DNA of 64,000 nucleotides from Chryseobacterium sp. (GCA_031277615.1 JAITMC010000025.1:62001-126000); one strand, 5' to 3'; numbered from the stretch's first letter, positions 35,103 through 44,808 are shown. Notes: generated by a model from the sequence alone, not told the origin. Program-made: numbers and translations.

Positions 35103-36734
35103 TTATTTGTTGATCTCTGCATTTAATTTTACAGCATCCTGATAAGCTGGGTCAAGCTGTAAAGATTTCGCTACATAATCCTTCGCTTTGGCAGCATCAG
35201 AATCTTTCACCATGTAAGCTACTGCAAAGTAAGCATAAGCAAGAGTCTGCTTGTTGGCTTCCTGATCAGCAGGTTTTACAGTACTGATGAATTTTTCATA
35301 AGCCAGCTTTGCTGCATCATTATTTCCTGCCTGCTGGTAAGAATATCCCTGGCTGTAATAAGCCGGTGCCCAATCCGGAAGAAGGGCGATCATTTTCTGC
35401 CATGTAAGAACAGCACCGTTCCAGTTTTTAGCATCCTGATAAGCGGTAGCTAATTTGAATAATGAATCAGAATCCTGCGGATTTTCAGCTACTTTTTTCT
35501 TCAGTGCATCAATTTCCGGAGTAGTAGGTCCTTTATCAGCTTCAGCCTGAGAAGCTCCTCCTCCTGCGATATTAGCCAATTCGATATCCCACTTCATTGT
35601 TTCATCTTTTGCAGCCTTAGCAATTGCTACTTTTTGCTGAGATTCGTTCATTAAAGCTGTTTTCTTGGCAGCATCGGTTTCTGTTTTAGCAAGACCAGCT
35701 GCGATAAGCCCCTGAAGTCCCTGATCCGCCGGCTGAATTCTTGTTTTTTCAGCCTGGGAAACGAAAGTATCCATATTTTGTTTTGCTTCGGCATAGTTTC
35801 CGTCTGCATAAGACTGGTATGCTCTCAACTTAAATTTGATAGGATCATCCACTTTATCGAAGATCTTATCCAATACTGTTTTAGAGTTAGCGTAGTCTTC
35901 GTTGGAGAAGTATAGTTTAGAAATTTCCAACTGGGTATACGGATCCTCATCAGCATATTTTGTATAGTTGATCAAATCCTGAGTTGCTTTTGCATTCTGC
36001 TGGTATCTGATGTCATAATATGCCATAGCTTTATAGGCAGGAGCATACGTAGCATCTACCCCGATAGCTTTGTCAATATTCTGTTTTGCCTGCTGCCATT
36101 GTTGTGCCGCCATCCATAAAGTCGCCATTCTTGTATATACAGACGCTTTATTTTTAGCTAAAGGAAGTGCTTTATCGTAAGCAGACATGGCATCACCAGG
36201 AACTCTTTTTAATCTGTAAGCATCACCAAGGGTATAGTAGAAGTGAGCAGGAACTCCTTTCTTTTCAGCTTTTTCAATCGCTTTTTTCAGGTATTGAATA
36301 GCCGCATCAGGAGCACTGTTTTTTTCAAATAAAGTTAATGCTTCAGCAGCTCTGAACAATACTTCAGGATCTTTTTCTCTGGAATCAGTTACAATTTTCT
36401 GAATTTCAGTAATGGCACTTCTATCACCTTTCCCTAATTTTACAGTAGCCAGACCGATTTTGTTTAAAAAGCTCTTTCCGTCAGCAGCCAGACCTTTGTT
36501 GAAGCTTTCAATTGCTTTGGCATAATCAGGTTCTCCCTGCTTTAAATACGTATTTCCTAAGTAGAAGTAATTTTCTGCACTTGGTTCTTTCGCGATCATA
36601 TTCGTGAAATTGGTTTTAGCCTGTGCAAACTTATCACTGTCTATGCTGTTAATACCGTCCTGCAGCGTCTGTGCAGAAGCGAAACCGGCAAAAAATACTA
36701 CGGCTGCTCCAAAAGCAATCTTTTTTACATTCAT
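35103..36734 (-). CDS. Secreted tetratricopeptide-repeat protein
   Basis: From the ATG at 36734 the protein is 543 aa with a signal peptide MNVKKIAFGAAVVFFAGFASAQ; ATGs two and six codons upstream are possible. The rest is almost entirely TPR (AENYFYLGNTYLKQGEPDYA, HFYYTLGDAYRLKRVPGDA, APAYYSQGYSYQQAGNNDAA, YFAVAYMVKD), about ten repeats. It lies 3' of the PstS-like gene and the ExbB/ExbD/TonB cluster on the same strand, an arrangement I recall as conserved in flavobacteria. It is probably a periplasmic or outer-membrane scaffold. Confidence 0.88.
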   Translation of the reverse strand: MNVKKIAFGAAVVFFAGFASAQTLQDGINSIDSDKFAQAKTNFTNMIAKEPSAENYFYLGNTYLKQGEPDYAKAIESFNKGLAADGKSFLNKIGLATVKLGKGDRSAITEIQKIVTDSREKDPEVLFRAAEALTLFEKNSAPDAAIQYLKKAIEKAEKKGVPAHFYYTLGDAYRLKRVPGDAMSAYDKALPLAKNKASVYTRMATLWMAAQQWQQAKQNIDKAIGVDATYAPAYKAMAYYDIRYQQNAKATQDLINYTKYADEDPYTQLEISKLYFSNEDYANSKTVLDKIFDKVDDPIKFKLRAYQSYADGNYAEAKQNMDTFVSQAEKTRIQPADQGLQGLIAAGLAKTETDAAKKTALMNESQQKVAIAKAAKDETMKWDIELANIAGGGASQAEADKGPTTPEIDALKKKVAENPQDSDSLFKLATAYQDAKNWNGAVLTWQKMIALLPDWAPAYYSQGYSYQQAGNNDAAKLAYEKFISTVKPADQEANKQTLAYAYFAVAYMVKDSDAAKAKDYVAKSLQLDPAYQDAVKLNAEINK

Positions 36735-36842
36735 AATCATTATATCTTTCATTTTATATTTTTCTATATTCGAGTTATATTCTACACAATTTTCAGACCA
36801 AAATAAGGTTTTTCTGGAGGGTAAAATACGATTTAATATTTT

Positions 36843-37715
36843 TTAACGCATCTGTACCTCTCTCTTATAGAGGTTGTAAGGTTGTAATCCTTCTTTCTGG
36901 ACGATCATTTGTCCGAGTTGGGTACATGAATATCTGATGAAGCCATTGGCTATGTTAAAGTTTCCTTCATTTGTTAAAAAATAAAGAATCCGGGTAAACG
37001 GATATTTCATTTCACGCATTCCTTCAAAGTCAGCGGTATACAGTTTGCCCTGATCTTCAATAGGAAGCACTTTAACCATTTCTCTCAGCTTCTGGGACGT
37101 TTTATCATAAGGACGGCTGAAGGTATTCAAGCCTATAACACCGATTTTACCGGGATGTTTTCCTAATTCCTCAATAATATTCTGGTTTCCCGGGATAATG
37201 GAAAATTTAAGGTCTTTAGGCTGTTTTTTTAATTTCTGGGCAACAAAATTCAGATTACTGGAATTGGTTCCGTCAAAAATAAAGTTTTTATCTTCAGATG
37301 CCATTCCGGTTTTAATTTCATCCATAGAAATACTTTCCTTAGGCGAATCTTTAGGGACTACAAAAATGACCGCATCCGCTGCAAACCTGGCAGGAAGGAA
37401 CTTAAGATCTACCTGATCTTCATAGGTTTTTATTTCTTCCGGGCTAAGATCTCTGGACATTACGGCTATTCTTGCTTTATCATTAAGCAGGTCAATAAAG
37501 CCAAGGTCCTCTTTTTTGGTAACCACCTTGATACGGGTATCGGGATAGTTGATCATATATCCTTCTGCCAAAGCTTCTGTAACACTTTTGAAGGATTCAT
37601 CAGCCAGAATAGTCAGGTCACCTTTATGATAGGACGGAGATTTATCCTCTTTTTTACAGCCTACAGCGATGGCACTTAAAACACACAGTACCAATGCTTT
37701 TAAACTATTCTTCAT
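36843..37715 (-). CDS. PstS-like substrate-binding lipoprotein
   Basis: From the ATG at 37715 (MKNSLKALVLCVLSAIAVGCKK) the product is a 290-aa SPII lipoprotein; the frame upstream overlaps the small membrane gene and lacks signal character. The body matches phosphate-type periplasmic binding proteins: LTILADESFKSVTEALAEGY, ARIAVMSRDLSPEEI, AVIFVVPKDSP, IFDGTNSSNLNF and KIGVIGLNTFS. No Pst permease is nearby. Placed after tonB and a small membrane gene, it may serve TonB-dependent uptake rather than a Pst system. It overlaps the small gene by 11 bp. Confidence 0.88.
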   Translation of the reverse strand: MKNSLKALVLCVLSAIAVGCKKEDKSPSYHKGDLTILADESFKSVTEALAEGYMINYPDTRIKVVTKKEDLGFIDLLNDKARIAVMSRDLSPEEIKTYEDQVDLKFLPARFAADAVIFVVPKDSPKESISMDEIKTGMASEDKNFIFDGTNSSNLNFVAQKLKKQPKDLKFSIIPGNQNIIEELGKHPGKIGVIGLNTFSRPYDKTSQKLREMVKVLPIEDQGKLYTADFEGMREMKYPFTRILYFLTNEGNFNIANGFIRYSCTQLGQMIVQKEGLQPYNLYKREVQMR

Positions 37716-37902
37716 TTCCTGAATTTTTGATTTTTGAAACGGCTCTGTAGATTCTAAAAAAACCATAAAGAATAAGCACTGCACCTAACGCATAAGCGAC
37801 AGCAGGCTCCAGAATCGTAAAGAAAAATTTGTAGGCAATCACCACTCCTCCCAATACGATATAAAATAATCCTGTAATCAAGGATAACCAATTGAACATC
37901 AT
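37705..37902 (-). CDS. Small two-helix membrane protein
   Basis: These 65 aa contain two hydrophobic helices (SLITGLFYIVLGGVVIAYKFF and AVAYALGAVLILYGFFRIY) with a short charged C-terminus (AVSKIKNSGNEE). No family name is known to me. It sits between tonB and the PstS-like gene, with its stop overlapping the latter's start, so they are likely translated together. The conserved place in the Ton cluster suggests a membrane accessory role. Confidence 0.75.
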   Translation of the reverse strand: MMFNWLSLITGLFYIVLGGVVIAYKFFFTILEPAVAYALGAVLILYGFFRIYRAVSKIKNSGNEE

Positions 37903-37925
37903 GTAACAAAAATACCAAAAAAAAT

Positions 37926-37954
37926 AAAAAAGAGAAGCATCTGCTTCTCTTTTT
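37926..37954 (-). terminator. Terminator after tonB
   Basis: A 12-bp stem AAAAGAGAAGCA-TC-TGCTTCTCTTTT is followed on the minus strand by an AT-rich tract. It separates exbB-exbD-exbD-tonB from the downstream small membrane and PstS-like genes, possibly as a partial terminator. Confidence 0.75.
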
Positions 37955-37976
37955 CTTTATAATTGAATAAGATTTA

Positions 37977-38819
37977 TTATTCAAAGTTCATTGTAAACGG
38001 AACGCTATAGTAAGATCTAACGCTCTCCCCGTTTCTTTTCGCAGGAGTCCATTTTTTCAGTTTCTTCACTACACGTACTGCTTCACTGTTGAAGTCGCCG
38101 TTTGGAGATTTCTCTTCAATGGTAACTCCGGAAACAGTTCCGTCTTTTTCTACAACGAATTTAAGCTTAGCTTTAAGGGTACCTTCCCCTCCTTCCATTA
38201 ATGAAGTATCGAAGTTTTCCCCAAGGAACTTTCTTAATGCTCCCATACCTCCAGGATATTCTGCAGACTGGTCTACATCTTTGTAGATCTCATTAGGGTT
38301 ATTCGTCTTCACCTCTGCAGTCGTTACTTTCGTCCCTGTAGATGGTGGTGGCGGCGGTGGTGTATAAGCCGGAGCTTTTACTCCTTCCTGATTCTGTAAA
38401 CCAGTTGTTGTTTCCAACTGCTTAGAAATCGGTGGCGGAGGTGTTTCAATCTTCGGAGCTTTTACAGGCTCAGGAACCACGTTCTGGATTACCTCAATTT
38501 TCTCTTCTTCTTTCGGAGGTGGAGGTGGTGGAGGTGGTTCATCTTCTTTAGGCTGCTCGATAATCGGTTCTTCTTCGATAATGTCTACAAGATTAGCCTC
38601 AACTTCCTGTTTTGGCGGAGCTGTAAGATTTTTGATCGTAAGATAGATGAACGGAGACAAAGCCATCAACAGGAATAAAGCTGTTCCTATGATAAAAGAT
38701 TTAGTCAAAAGTCTAGGATACTGATGTCTAAGATCATAGGCACCATATTCCTTGTTTCTATTTTCAAATACGATTTCGTCTAAGGTAAGATTCGGACCGT
38801 ATGCATTTTCATCTGCCAT
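37977..38819 (-). CDS. tonB: Energy transducer TonB
   Basis: TonB couples the proton-driven ExbB/ExbD motor to outer-membrane receptors. The 280-aa product has a cytosolic N-terminus (NRNKEYGAYDLR, typical of Bacteroidota TonB), one TM helix (FIIGTALFLLMALSPFIYL, ~50-68), a periplasmic Pro-rich region with two poly-Pro tracts (residues ~97-160), and a C-terminal TonB domain (AEYPGGMGALRKFLGENF, GTLKAKLKFVVEKDGTVSG, WTPAKRNGESVRSYYSVP). It is the last gene of the exbB-exbD-exbD-tonB operon. Confidence 0.95.
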   Translation of the reverse strand: MADENAYGPNLTLDEIVFENRNKEYGAYDLRHQYPRLLTKSFIIGTALFLLMALSPFIYLTIKNLTAPPKQEVEANLVDIIEEEPIIEQPKEDEPPPPPPPPKEEEKIEVIQNVVPEPVKAPKIETPPPPISKQLETTTGLQNQEGVKAPAYTPPPPPPSTGTKVTTAEVKTNNPNEIYKDVDQSAEYPGGMGALRKFLGENFDTSLMEGGEGTLKAKLKFVVEKDGTVSGVTIEEKSPNGDFNSEAVRVVKKLKKWTPAKRNGESVRSYYSVPFTMNFE

Positions 38820-38842
38820 AGATATACAATTTAATGGTTAAA

Positions 38843-39409
38843 TTACTTGGTGGCAGCCGGTGCAGCAGCACCTCCTACTTTTTTCTCGTAAATCGCTTTT
38901 TCCCAAGGCTTCAGATCGGTAACCCCGTACTGTTCGCTTTTGGTAATCGCCATTTCATCAAGAATATCCACGAAGTTTTTATATACAGCATCGTCAGTGG
39001 GCTTAATGATCACAGTAAATTTACTTTGATCAGCAGCTCTTGCTTTTGCCTGCTCAATTACTTTTCTGATTCCTTCTCTGTCCAGGGTAGTTTCGTTAAG
39101 GTTCTGATCAGTGAGGGAAGTATTATCCTGCTGGTGCCAGAACACTTTGTTGTCTTTACCTAATAATATAGAGATAGAGTTTGAAAGTTTAATTTCTGTT
39201 GGAGGTGGTTTTTTTGTTTCATCTTTCGGTTTTGCCGGAAGACCCAAATCCATAACGTTCGGTTTGCTAAATGTAGTTGTGAACATAAAGAAGGTAATCA
39301 ATAGAAAACCCAAGTCCACCATCGGAGTCATATCAACTCTGGTACTCTGTTTCTTGGAACGTACCTTGCCGCCTTTGGCGCCTTTTTCCTGTACTTGTAC
39401 TTCTGCCAT
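38843..39409 (-). CDS. exbD: Biopolymer transport protein ExbD (second copy)
   Basis: This 188-aa protein has one TM helix after a basic cytosolic start. VDMTPMVDLGFLLITFFMF contains the conserved membrane Asp that carries protons. The periplasmic domain ends in AITKSEQYGVTDLKPWE. It differs from the ExbD encoded 15 bp upstream and is closely similar in the N-terminal half to the orphan ExbD at 61815. Two different ExbD proteins per ExbB are common in Bacteroidota. Confidence 0.95.
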   Translation of the reverse strand: MAEVQVQEKGAKGGKVRSKKQSTRVDMTPMVDLGFLLITFFMFTTTFSKPNVMDLGLPAKPKDETKKPPPTEIKLSNSISILLGKDNKVFWHQQDNTSLTDQNLNETTLDREGIRKVIEQAKARAADQSKFTVIIKPTDDAVYKNFVDILDEMAITKSEQYGVTDLKPWEKAIYEKKVGGAAAPAATK

Positions 39410-39424
39410 TTCTAAATGATTATA

Positions 39425-40027
39425 TTATGGTTTACCTTCTTGTGATGTAATCAACCAAAATTTAAGAAAATCAATATCTCTCAAACCCTCAAACAGGCTT
39501 TTAACTTTAGGGTATTCAGTAGTAACGTCACCTTTAATCGCTAATTTGTATTCAGGATTAACGCTCAAACTCTGTTGTACCCAGTCAATTAACTGCTTAT
39601 TTGTACTGTCCATCGGAATCCCTGTAGGACTCTTATAATTTTTCTGCTCATCTTCAGACAAATCCAGATAGCCTTTCAGCTGGCTCATAGGAACCCCGAT
39701 TGCCTGTACTTTCTGGAATGCAATTTTTTGCTTGGTATCAAAAGTCATTTTATACTTTTCACCCATTTTTTCCAAAAGTGCAACTCTTTCTGATGCGTTT
39801 TCTACGGGCTGGAAATAGAATTTCCCATCCGGTGTAGCATTGATCGTCATAAGACTGGCATCAGGAAGAAGTTTTTCTGATATTGAAGATGGCGGCTTAA
39901 TCTGCTCCACGTCAGGTTTTTTAAACTGAGTGGTCAAGATAAAGAACGTAAGGAGTAGGAATGCAACGTCACACATTGCAGTCATGTCTGTAATTACTCC
40001 ATGTCTTTTTGGTTTGACTCTCGCCAT
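39425..40027 (-). CDS. exbD: Biopolymer transport protein ExbD (first copy)
   Basis: This 200-aa protein starts MARVKPKRHGVITDMTAMCD with the membrane Asp in TAMCDVAFLLLTFFILTTQF, as expected for ExbD, and has a longer periplasmic domain (PEYKLAIKGDVTTEYPKVKSL). It lies 59 bp after exbB and 15 bp before the second exbD on the same transcript. With ExbB it forms the inner-membrane proton channel for TonB. Confidence 0.94.
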   Translation of the reverse strand: MARVKPKRHGVITDMTAMCDVAFLLLTFFILTTQFKKPDVEQIKPPSSISEKLLPDASLMTINATPDGKFYFQPVENASERVALLEKMGEKYKMTFDTKQKIAFQKVQAIGVPMSQLKGYLDLSEDEQKNYKSPTGIPMDSTNKQLIDWVQQSLSVNPEYKLAIKGDVTTEYPKVKSLFEGLRDIDFLKFWLITSQEGKP

Positions 40028-40086
40028 TATTATTAATGATTTTTAATTAAACTTCTTTTTACTTACTGCAAAATCCTTGCTAATTC

Positions 40087-40950
40087 TTAGTTGAATTCAG
40101 CGAAAGACTGCTGGATGCTCATAGCGATCTCGTCGATCTTATAAGTTAATCCGTCAATTTTAGAAGTAAAGAAGTTGTAAAGGATAATAGCGATTGCTGA
40201 AGTACCAATACCTAAAGCGGTGTTGATTAGTGCTTCGGAGATACCTGTAGAAAGTGCAGCAGCATCCGGAGTACCACCACCTGAACCTAATGCGAAGAAT
40301 GCCTTGATCATCCCGATTACCGTTCCAAGAAGTGCTACTAGTGTTGCAACCGTTCCTAAAGTAGAAAGGATCATCATGTTTTTCTCAAGCATTGGCATCT
40401 CAAGAGTAGTAGCCTCTTCGATAGCTTTGTTAAGAGCTACCATTTTTTGCTCTTTATTTAAAGTAGTATCATGAGAAAGAGCTTTGTAAGTAGTAAGACC
40501 TTCTTTCACTACGTTACCTACAGAACCTTGTTGTCTGTCACACTCTTCCAAAGCTTCATCGATTTTGTTTTTGTTCAATAAGCTTCTTACCTGAACTACG
40601 AAGTTGTCTAAGTTTCCTTTACCAGCAGCTTTGCTTAGTACGAAATATCTTTCAAAAGAGAAAACAATTACCGTGATCATGAAAGTAATCAAGATAGGTA
40701 CGATAACCCCTCCTTTGTAGATAATACCTAAAAACGACTCTGGGTGAATGTCTTTTCCTTCAACACTTGAAAAAGCTACAGATCCGCTTCCAAGTTTATC
40801 TGCATCTTTAAAGTTTCCTGGGCTTCCAAGAACGAATAAATAAATACATACTCCTATAATAAACAGAATAGGAATAATAACAGCTGGATTTAAACCTCCT
40901 GCTTTTCTAGCAACTACTTGCTCATCATTTTTTGAAACATTCATTTCCAT
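40087..40950 (-). CDS. exbB: MotA/TolQ/ExbB proton channel protein
   Basis: This 287-aa integral membrane protein is the stator-like subunit that pairs with ExbD. Helices lie at about 20-45 (PAVIIPILFIIGVCIYLFVLG), 75-98, and a C-terminal pair (NMMILSTLGTVATLVALLGTV, LINTALGIGTSAIAIILYNFF). The LGTVIGMIKAF segment is the family signature. The start is ATG at 40950 or two codons later. A -7 box TAATTTTG (minus, 41008-41001) leaves a ~45-nt leader, so this is the operon promoter. Confidence 0.95.
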   Translation of the reverse strand: MEMNVSKNDEQVVARKAGGLNPAVIIPILFIIGVCIYLFVLGSPGNFKDADKLGSGSVAFSSVEGKDIHPESFLGIIYKGGVIVPILITFMITVIVFSFERYFVLSKAAGKGNLDNFVVQVRSLLNKNKIDEALEECDRQQGSVGNVVKEGLTTYKALSHDTTLNKEQKMVALNKAIEEATTLEMPMLEKNMMILSTLGTVATLVALLGTVIGMIKAFFALGSGGGTPDAAALSTGISEALINTALGIGTSAIAIILYNFFTSKIDGLTYKIDEIAMSIQQSFAEFN

Positions 40951-41000
40951 ATTTAACTAAATTATATTGTTTTAAAATTTTACAGGGTGTAAATTAAAGG

Positions 41001-41008
41001 CAAAATTA
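41001..41008 (-). promoter_or_regulatory. -7 box of the exbB operon
   Basis: On the minus strand TAATTTTG matches TAnnTTTG. The spacer from here to the leuS stop (41191) is very AT-rich and has no other feature I can support. Confidence 0.45.
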
Positions 41009-41190
41009 ATTAAAATGCAAGAGTCTTAAATAAACATTTTGCTTTTTTTTGATAAAGAAATTTTAATACGATTTCGATATAATAATTATTTTTAAAAATT
41101 TTATTTATTTTCCCCAATTTTAACATTTGGGTTAAAAATTTAAAAAAATAAGCCCTTCATTTTTTTTAATTTACCAATGTTAATTTTTTT

Positions 41191-44004
41191 TTAAATTACG
41201 ATATTCACAATACGGTGAGGGACAACAATGATTTTTTTAGGGGTTTTGCCCTCCAAAATCTGTTGCATTTTTGCATCTGCAATCACCAAATCTTCCACTT
41301 CCTTGGCAGATAATTGAGCTGAAAGTGAAATTTTGAACTTCATTTTACCGTTTACGCTTACCGGATACTCAATTTCGTCTTCAACAAGATATTCTTCATT
41401 TAATACCGGGAATGGTTCAAATTCAATAGAATCGTCATGTCCCAACTGGTTCCACAGTTCTTCGCAGATGTGCGGAGCATATGGAGAGATGATAACGGCT
41501 AACGGTTCCAAAATATTGCGTTTGTTGCATTTTATTTTCTGAAGCTCGTTTACGGCAATCATAAATGAAGATACAGAGGTATTGAATGAGAAGTTCTCAA
41601 TATCATAAACCACCTTCTTGATTAAGGTATGTAAAACTTTGTATTCTGCTTTTGAAGGTTCTTCATCAGAAACCTCAAAAACATCTCCGTTGAAATACAG
41701 GTTCCAGAATTTTTTAAGGAAGCCGTACACTCCGCTTAATCCCTGGGTATTCCACGGCTTGGATTGTTCTAATGGTCCCAGGAACATTTCATACAGTCTC
41801 AGTCCGTCTGCTCCGTATTCATCACAGATATCATCCGGATTGACCACATTGTATTTGGACTTGGACATTTTTTCAACTTCACGCTCTGTGATGTATTTTC
41901 CGTCTTCAAGGATGAATTCTGCATCCGCATAATCCGGTCTCCAGGCTTTGAAGGCTTCGGTATCTAATTCATCTGAGGCACCTTTTAATAAGGATACGTC
42001 AACATGGATTTTCTGGGTTTGATAATTTCCTGCTAAATTTTTAGACACATACTGGTTGGTACCGTCTATTCTGAAAACAAAAGCACTCATCCCAAGGATC
42101 ATCCCCTGGTTGATCAGCTTCTGGAAAGGTTCATCATGGCTGATATATCCTCTGTCTTTTAAGAACATGTTCCAGAAACGGGAATACAATAAATGTCCTG
42201 TTGCGTGCTCACTTCCTCCGATGTATAAATCAACCTGCCCCCAATAATCAGCCAATTCTTTTTTAACAAAAGTTTCCTGGTCATTCGGATCCATATATCT
42301 CAGGAAATACCATGAACTTCCTGCCCAGCCCGGCATGGTAGATAATTCCAGAGGGAAAACCGTTTTATCATCAATTAAATCTGTTGCCACCACTTTTTGG
42401 TTAACTTCATCCCAGGCAAATGTTTTGGCATTTCCTAATGGCGGATCTCCGTCTTCAGTCGGTAAATATTTTTCAACTTCCGGAAGTTCCAGCGGTAAAG
42501 CAGAAACCGGAAGGGTGTAAGGCATTCCATCCTTATAATATACAGGAACCGGTTCTCCCCAATAACGCTGTCTTGAGAAAATGGCATCACGCTGTCTGTA
42601 GTTGGTGGTTCCGTGGCCTATTCCTTTGTTTTCGATTTCTGAAATGATTTTTGATTTGGCTTCGTTATAATTCAGGCCGTTTAAGAAATCGGAATTTACG
42701 CAAACAGAATCTTTGGAATCAAAAGATTTCTCCTGAATGTCCTCATCCGTTTCTACTACTTTTTTAATTTCCAGATTAAACTTCTTAGCAAATCTGTGAT
42801 CGCGCTCATCATGGGCAGGAACAGCCATTACAGCGCCGGTTCCATAACCCATCAATACATAATCTGAAATATAGACCGGCATTTTCTCTCCGCTGAACGG
42901 ATTTACAGCATAACTTCCAGTGAAAGCTCCGCTCACGTTTTTCACGTCAGCCATTCTGTCTCTTTCTGTTTTTTTGGAAGTTTCTTCGATATACGTATCT
43001 ACTTCTGCTTTCTGTGCATCTGTAGTAATGGTTTCCACTAAAGGATTTTCCGGAGCAAGCACCATAAATGTGGCTCCAAAGATCGTGTCAGGTCTTGTTG
43101 TGAACACCTCAACGGTTTCATCATGGCCTTCAACCTGGAACTTTACCTGTGCTCCCTGAGATTTCCCGATCCAGTATTCCTGGGAATCTTTCAACGGCTG
43201 TGGCCAGTCTAATGTTGTAAGTCCCTGCAAAAGCCTTTCTGAATAAGCAGAAATTCTCATGCTCCACTGCATCATTTTTTTCTGAAAAACAGGAAACCCT
43301 CCTCTTTCGGATTTTCCGTCTTTCACCTCGTCGTTGGCCAATACAGTTCCTAATGCCGGGCACCAGTTCACCGTAGTCTCTGCTCTGTAAGCCAGACGGT
43401 AGTTTAAAAGAATATCTTCTTTATCAAGTTCTGAAGCATTTTTCCATTCTTCTGCGGTGAAACTCAATTCATCGTTCTGATTGGCGTTCAATCCTTCGGT
43501 TCCTTTTTCTTCAAAATGCTTAATCAGCGTATCGACAGATTCAGCTTTATCGGTATCTTTATTATACCATGAATGATACAACTGGATAAAAATCCACTGC
43601 GTCCATTTATAGTAAGAGGCGTCTGAAGTCCTCACTTCCCTGCTCCAGTCGAACGAAAAACCGATCTTTCTCAGCTGCTCTTCATAACGGTTGATATTCT
43701 GCTCTGTTGTCAGGGCAGGATGCTGACCTGTCTGAATAGCGTACTGTTCAGCAGGAAGACCGAAACTATCATAACCAACGGGATGAAGAACATTGAACCC
43801 CTGATGTCTTTTATATCTCGCATAGATATCTGAAGCAATGTATCCCAGCGGGTGCCCCACGTGAAGTCCTGCTCCGGATGGATACGGGAACATATCGAGA
43901 ACATAAAATTTAGGTTTGTCTGTGTTATTGGAAGTTTTATACGTCTGATTGTCTTCCCAGTACTTCTGCCACTTTTTTTCTATCTGCTGATGATCGTAAA
44001 ACAC
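41191..44004 (-). CDS. leuS: Leucine--tRNA ligase
   Basis: This enzyme charges tRNA-Leu. I start it at the GTG 44002-44004, which gives MFYDHQQIEKKWQKYWEDN, the normal LeuRS N-terminus; the frame is open to an ATG at 44061, but that extension is unrelated. From GTG it is 937 aa. HIGH motif GLHVGHPLGY (His48-His51), a CP1 editing domain (GYGTGAVMAVPAHDERD), KMSKS motif VEKMSKSKYNVVNP near residue 712, and a C-terminal anticodon domain are all present. Confidence 0.96.
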   Translation of the reverse strand: MFYDHQQIEKKWQKYWEDNQTYKTSNNTDKPKFYVLDMFPYPSGAGLHVGHPLGYIASDIYARYKRHQGFNVLHPVGYDSFGLPAEQYAIQTGQHPALTTEQNINRYEEQLRKIGFSFDWSREVRTSDASYYKWTQWIFIQLYHSWYNKDTDKAESVDTLIKHFEEKGTEGLNANQNDELSFTAEEWKNASELDKEDILLNYRLAYRAETTVNWCPALGTVLANDEVKDGKSERGGFPVFQKKMMQWSMRISAYSERLLQGLTTLDWPQPLKDSQEYWIGKSQGAQVKFQVEGHDETVEVFTTRPDTIFGATFMVLAPENPLVETITTDAQKAEVDTYIEETSKKTERDRMADVKNVSGAFTGSYAVNPFSGEKMPVYISDYVLMGYGTGAVMAVPAHDERDHRFAKKFNLEIKKVVETDEDIQEKSFDSKDSVCVNSDFLNGLNYNEAKSKIISEIENKGIGHGTTNYRQRDAIFSRQRYWGEPVPVYYKDGMPYTLPVSALPLELPEVEKYLPTEDGDPPLGNAKTFAWDEVNQKVVATDLIDDKTVFPLELSTMPGWAGSSWYFLRYMDPNDQETFVKKELADYWGQVDLYIGGSEHATGHLLYSRFWNMFLKDRGYISHDEPFQKLINQGMILGMSAFVFRIDGTNQYVSKNLAGNYQTQKIHVDVSLLKGASDELDTEAFKAWRPDYADAEFILEDGKYITEREVEKMSKSKYNVVNPDDICDEYGADGLRLYEMFLGPLEQSKPWNTQGLSGVYGFLKKFWNLYFNGDVFEVSDEEPSKAEYKVLHTLIKKVVYDIENFSFNTSVSSFMIAVNELQKIKCNKRNILEPLAVIISPYAPHICEELWNQLGHDDSIEFEPFPVLNEEYLVEDEIEYPVSVNGKMKFKISLSAQLSAKEVEDLVIADAKMQQILEGKTPKKIIVVPHRIVNIVI

Positions 44005-44275
44005 TTTATTATAGATATTAGATATTAAACTCCTGATTTCAGTTTTAGGTCTTTCCATCAAGAATCACAAAAATAATGATTTTAAAGGAAATGGAAATTT
44101 AATTTTCAATTAATTCCCTGAATTGCTTTTAACCCTTATTAATACTCATATTTCAGCTATGAAAATATGAATTTAAATTTTACGGGACTAAACTATGAGT
44201 TCCCGAAAACCAATTTCAACCTGAACTGAATTTAACCTGAGTCCTATTTTTGTTAAAAAACAAAATTATATAGGG

Positions 44276-44305
44276 CAAAAAAAATCCCATCCGGAGATGA
44301 GATCT
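44276..44305 (-). terminator. Terminator of the lipocalin-like gene
   Basis: On the minus strand ATCTCATC-TCCG-GATGGGAT is followed by T8, 27 bp after the stop. Confidence 0.75.
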
Positions 44306-44331
44306 TTTATATTATTATGTTTAAGAAAGTA

Positions 44332-44808
44332 TTACTGCTGAGGAATTCTCTTCATGGTATACGTTCTTGTCTTAAATACGTTCGGATCTTCCGTGTTTTC
44401 TCTTATTGAAAGATTCAGGGTGGTATCGTTCAGGGTGATAATTTTTCCATTATCCGGCTCTACTGTTCCCTGGTATTTGATCACTACTGTTTTTGCACTT
44501 TTATCGTAAGTATACGTGAAGTTTCGGTCAGACGAAATGGTGCATTCCCCCGGAACAGAAGAATCTCCCCATTCGGTTCTTTTCCCTGCTACGTCTGTAT
44601 TGAATCTCCATCTGGAATCTTTCTGACAGTCGGTATAGGTAATCTGATCTGAAACCGGATCTTCCCCTGTTTCAACGGTGGTAACAACTTCTTTCAACGG
44701 CTGCCATACCCCTACCAGTGGATATTCCATTTCATTATCGTTATCGTCATTACATCCTGTAGCTACAAATAATGATAAACCTGCAAATAGTAATGCTAAT
44801 TTCTTCAT
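44332..44808 (-). CDS. Lipocalin-like lipoprotein
   Basis: These 158 aa start with an SPII signal (MKKLALLFAGLSLFVATGC). The body is a small beta-barrel type: LVGVWQPLKEVVTT, a CQKDSRWRF strand, WGDSSVPGECTISSDRNFTYTY, VVIKYQG and TRTYTMKRI. This G-x-W...K-D...F pattern is the usual Bacteroidota lipocalin-like lipoprotein. Two Cys may pair. The ligand is unknown. The 199-bp spacer separates it from the divergent acyltransferase gene. Confidence 0.85.
   Translation of the reverse strand: MKKLALLFAGLSLFVATGCNDDNDNEMEYPLVGVWQPLKEVVTTVETGEDPVSDQITYTDCQKDSRWRFNTDVAGKRTEWGDSSVPGECTISSDRNFTYTYDKSAKTVVIKYQGTVEPDNGKIITLNDTTLNLSIRENTEDPNVFKTRTYTMKRIPQQ

Noticed and set aside
44005..44061. 19-residue N-terminal extension of LeuS
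   Set aside because: Family N-termini begin at the FYDHQQIEKKW segment, which the GTG at 44004 provides.
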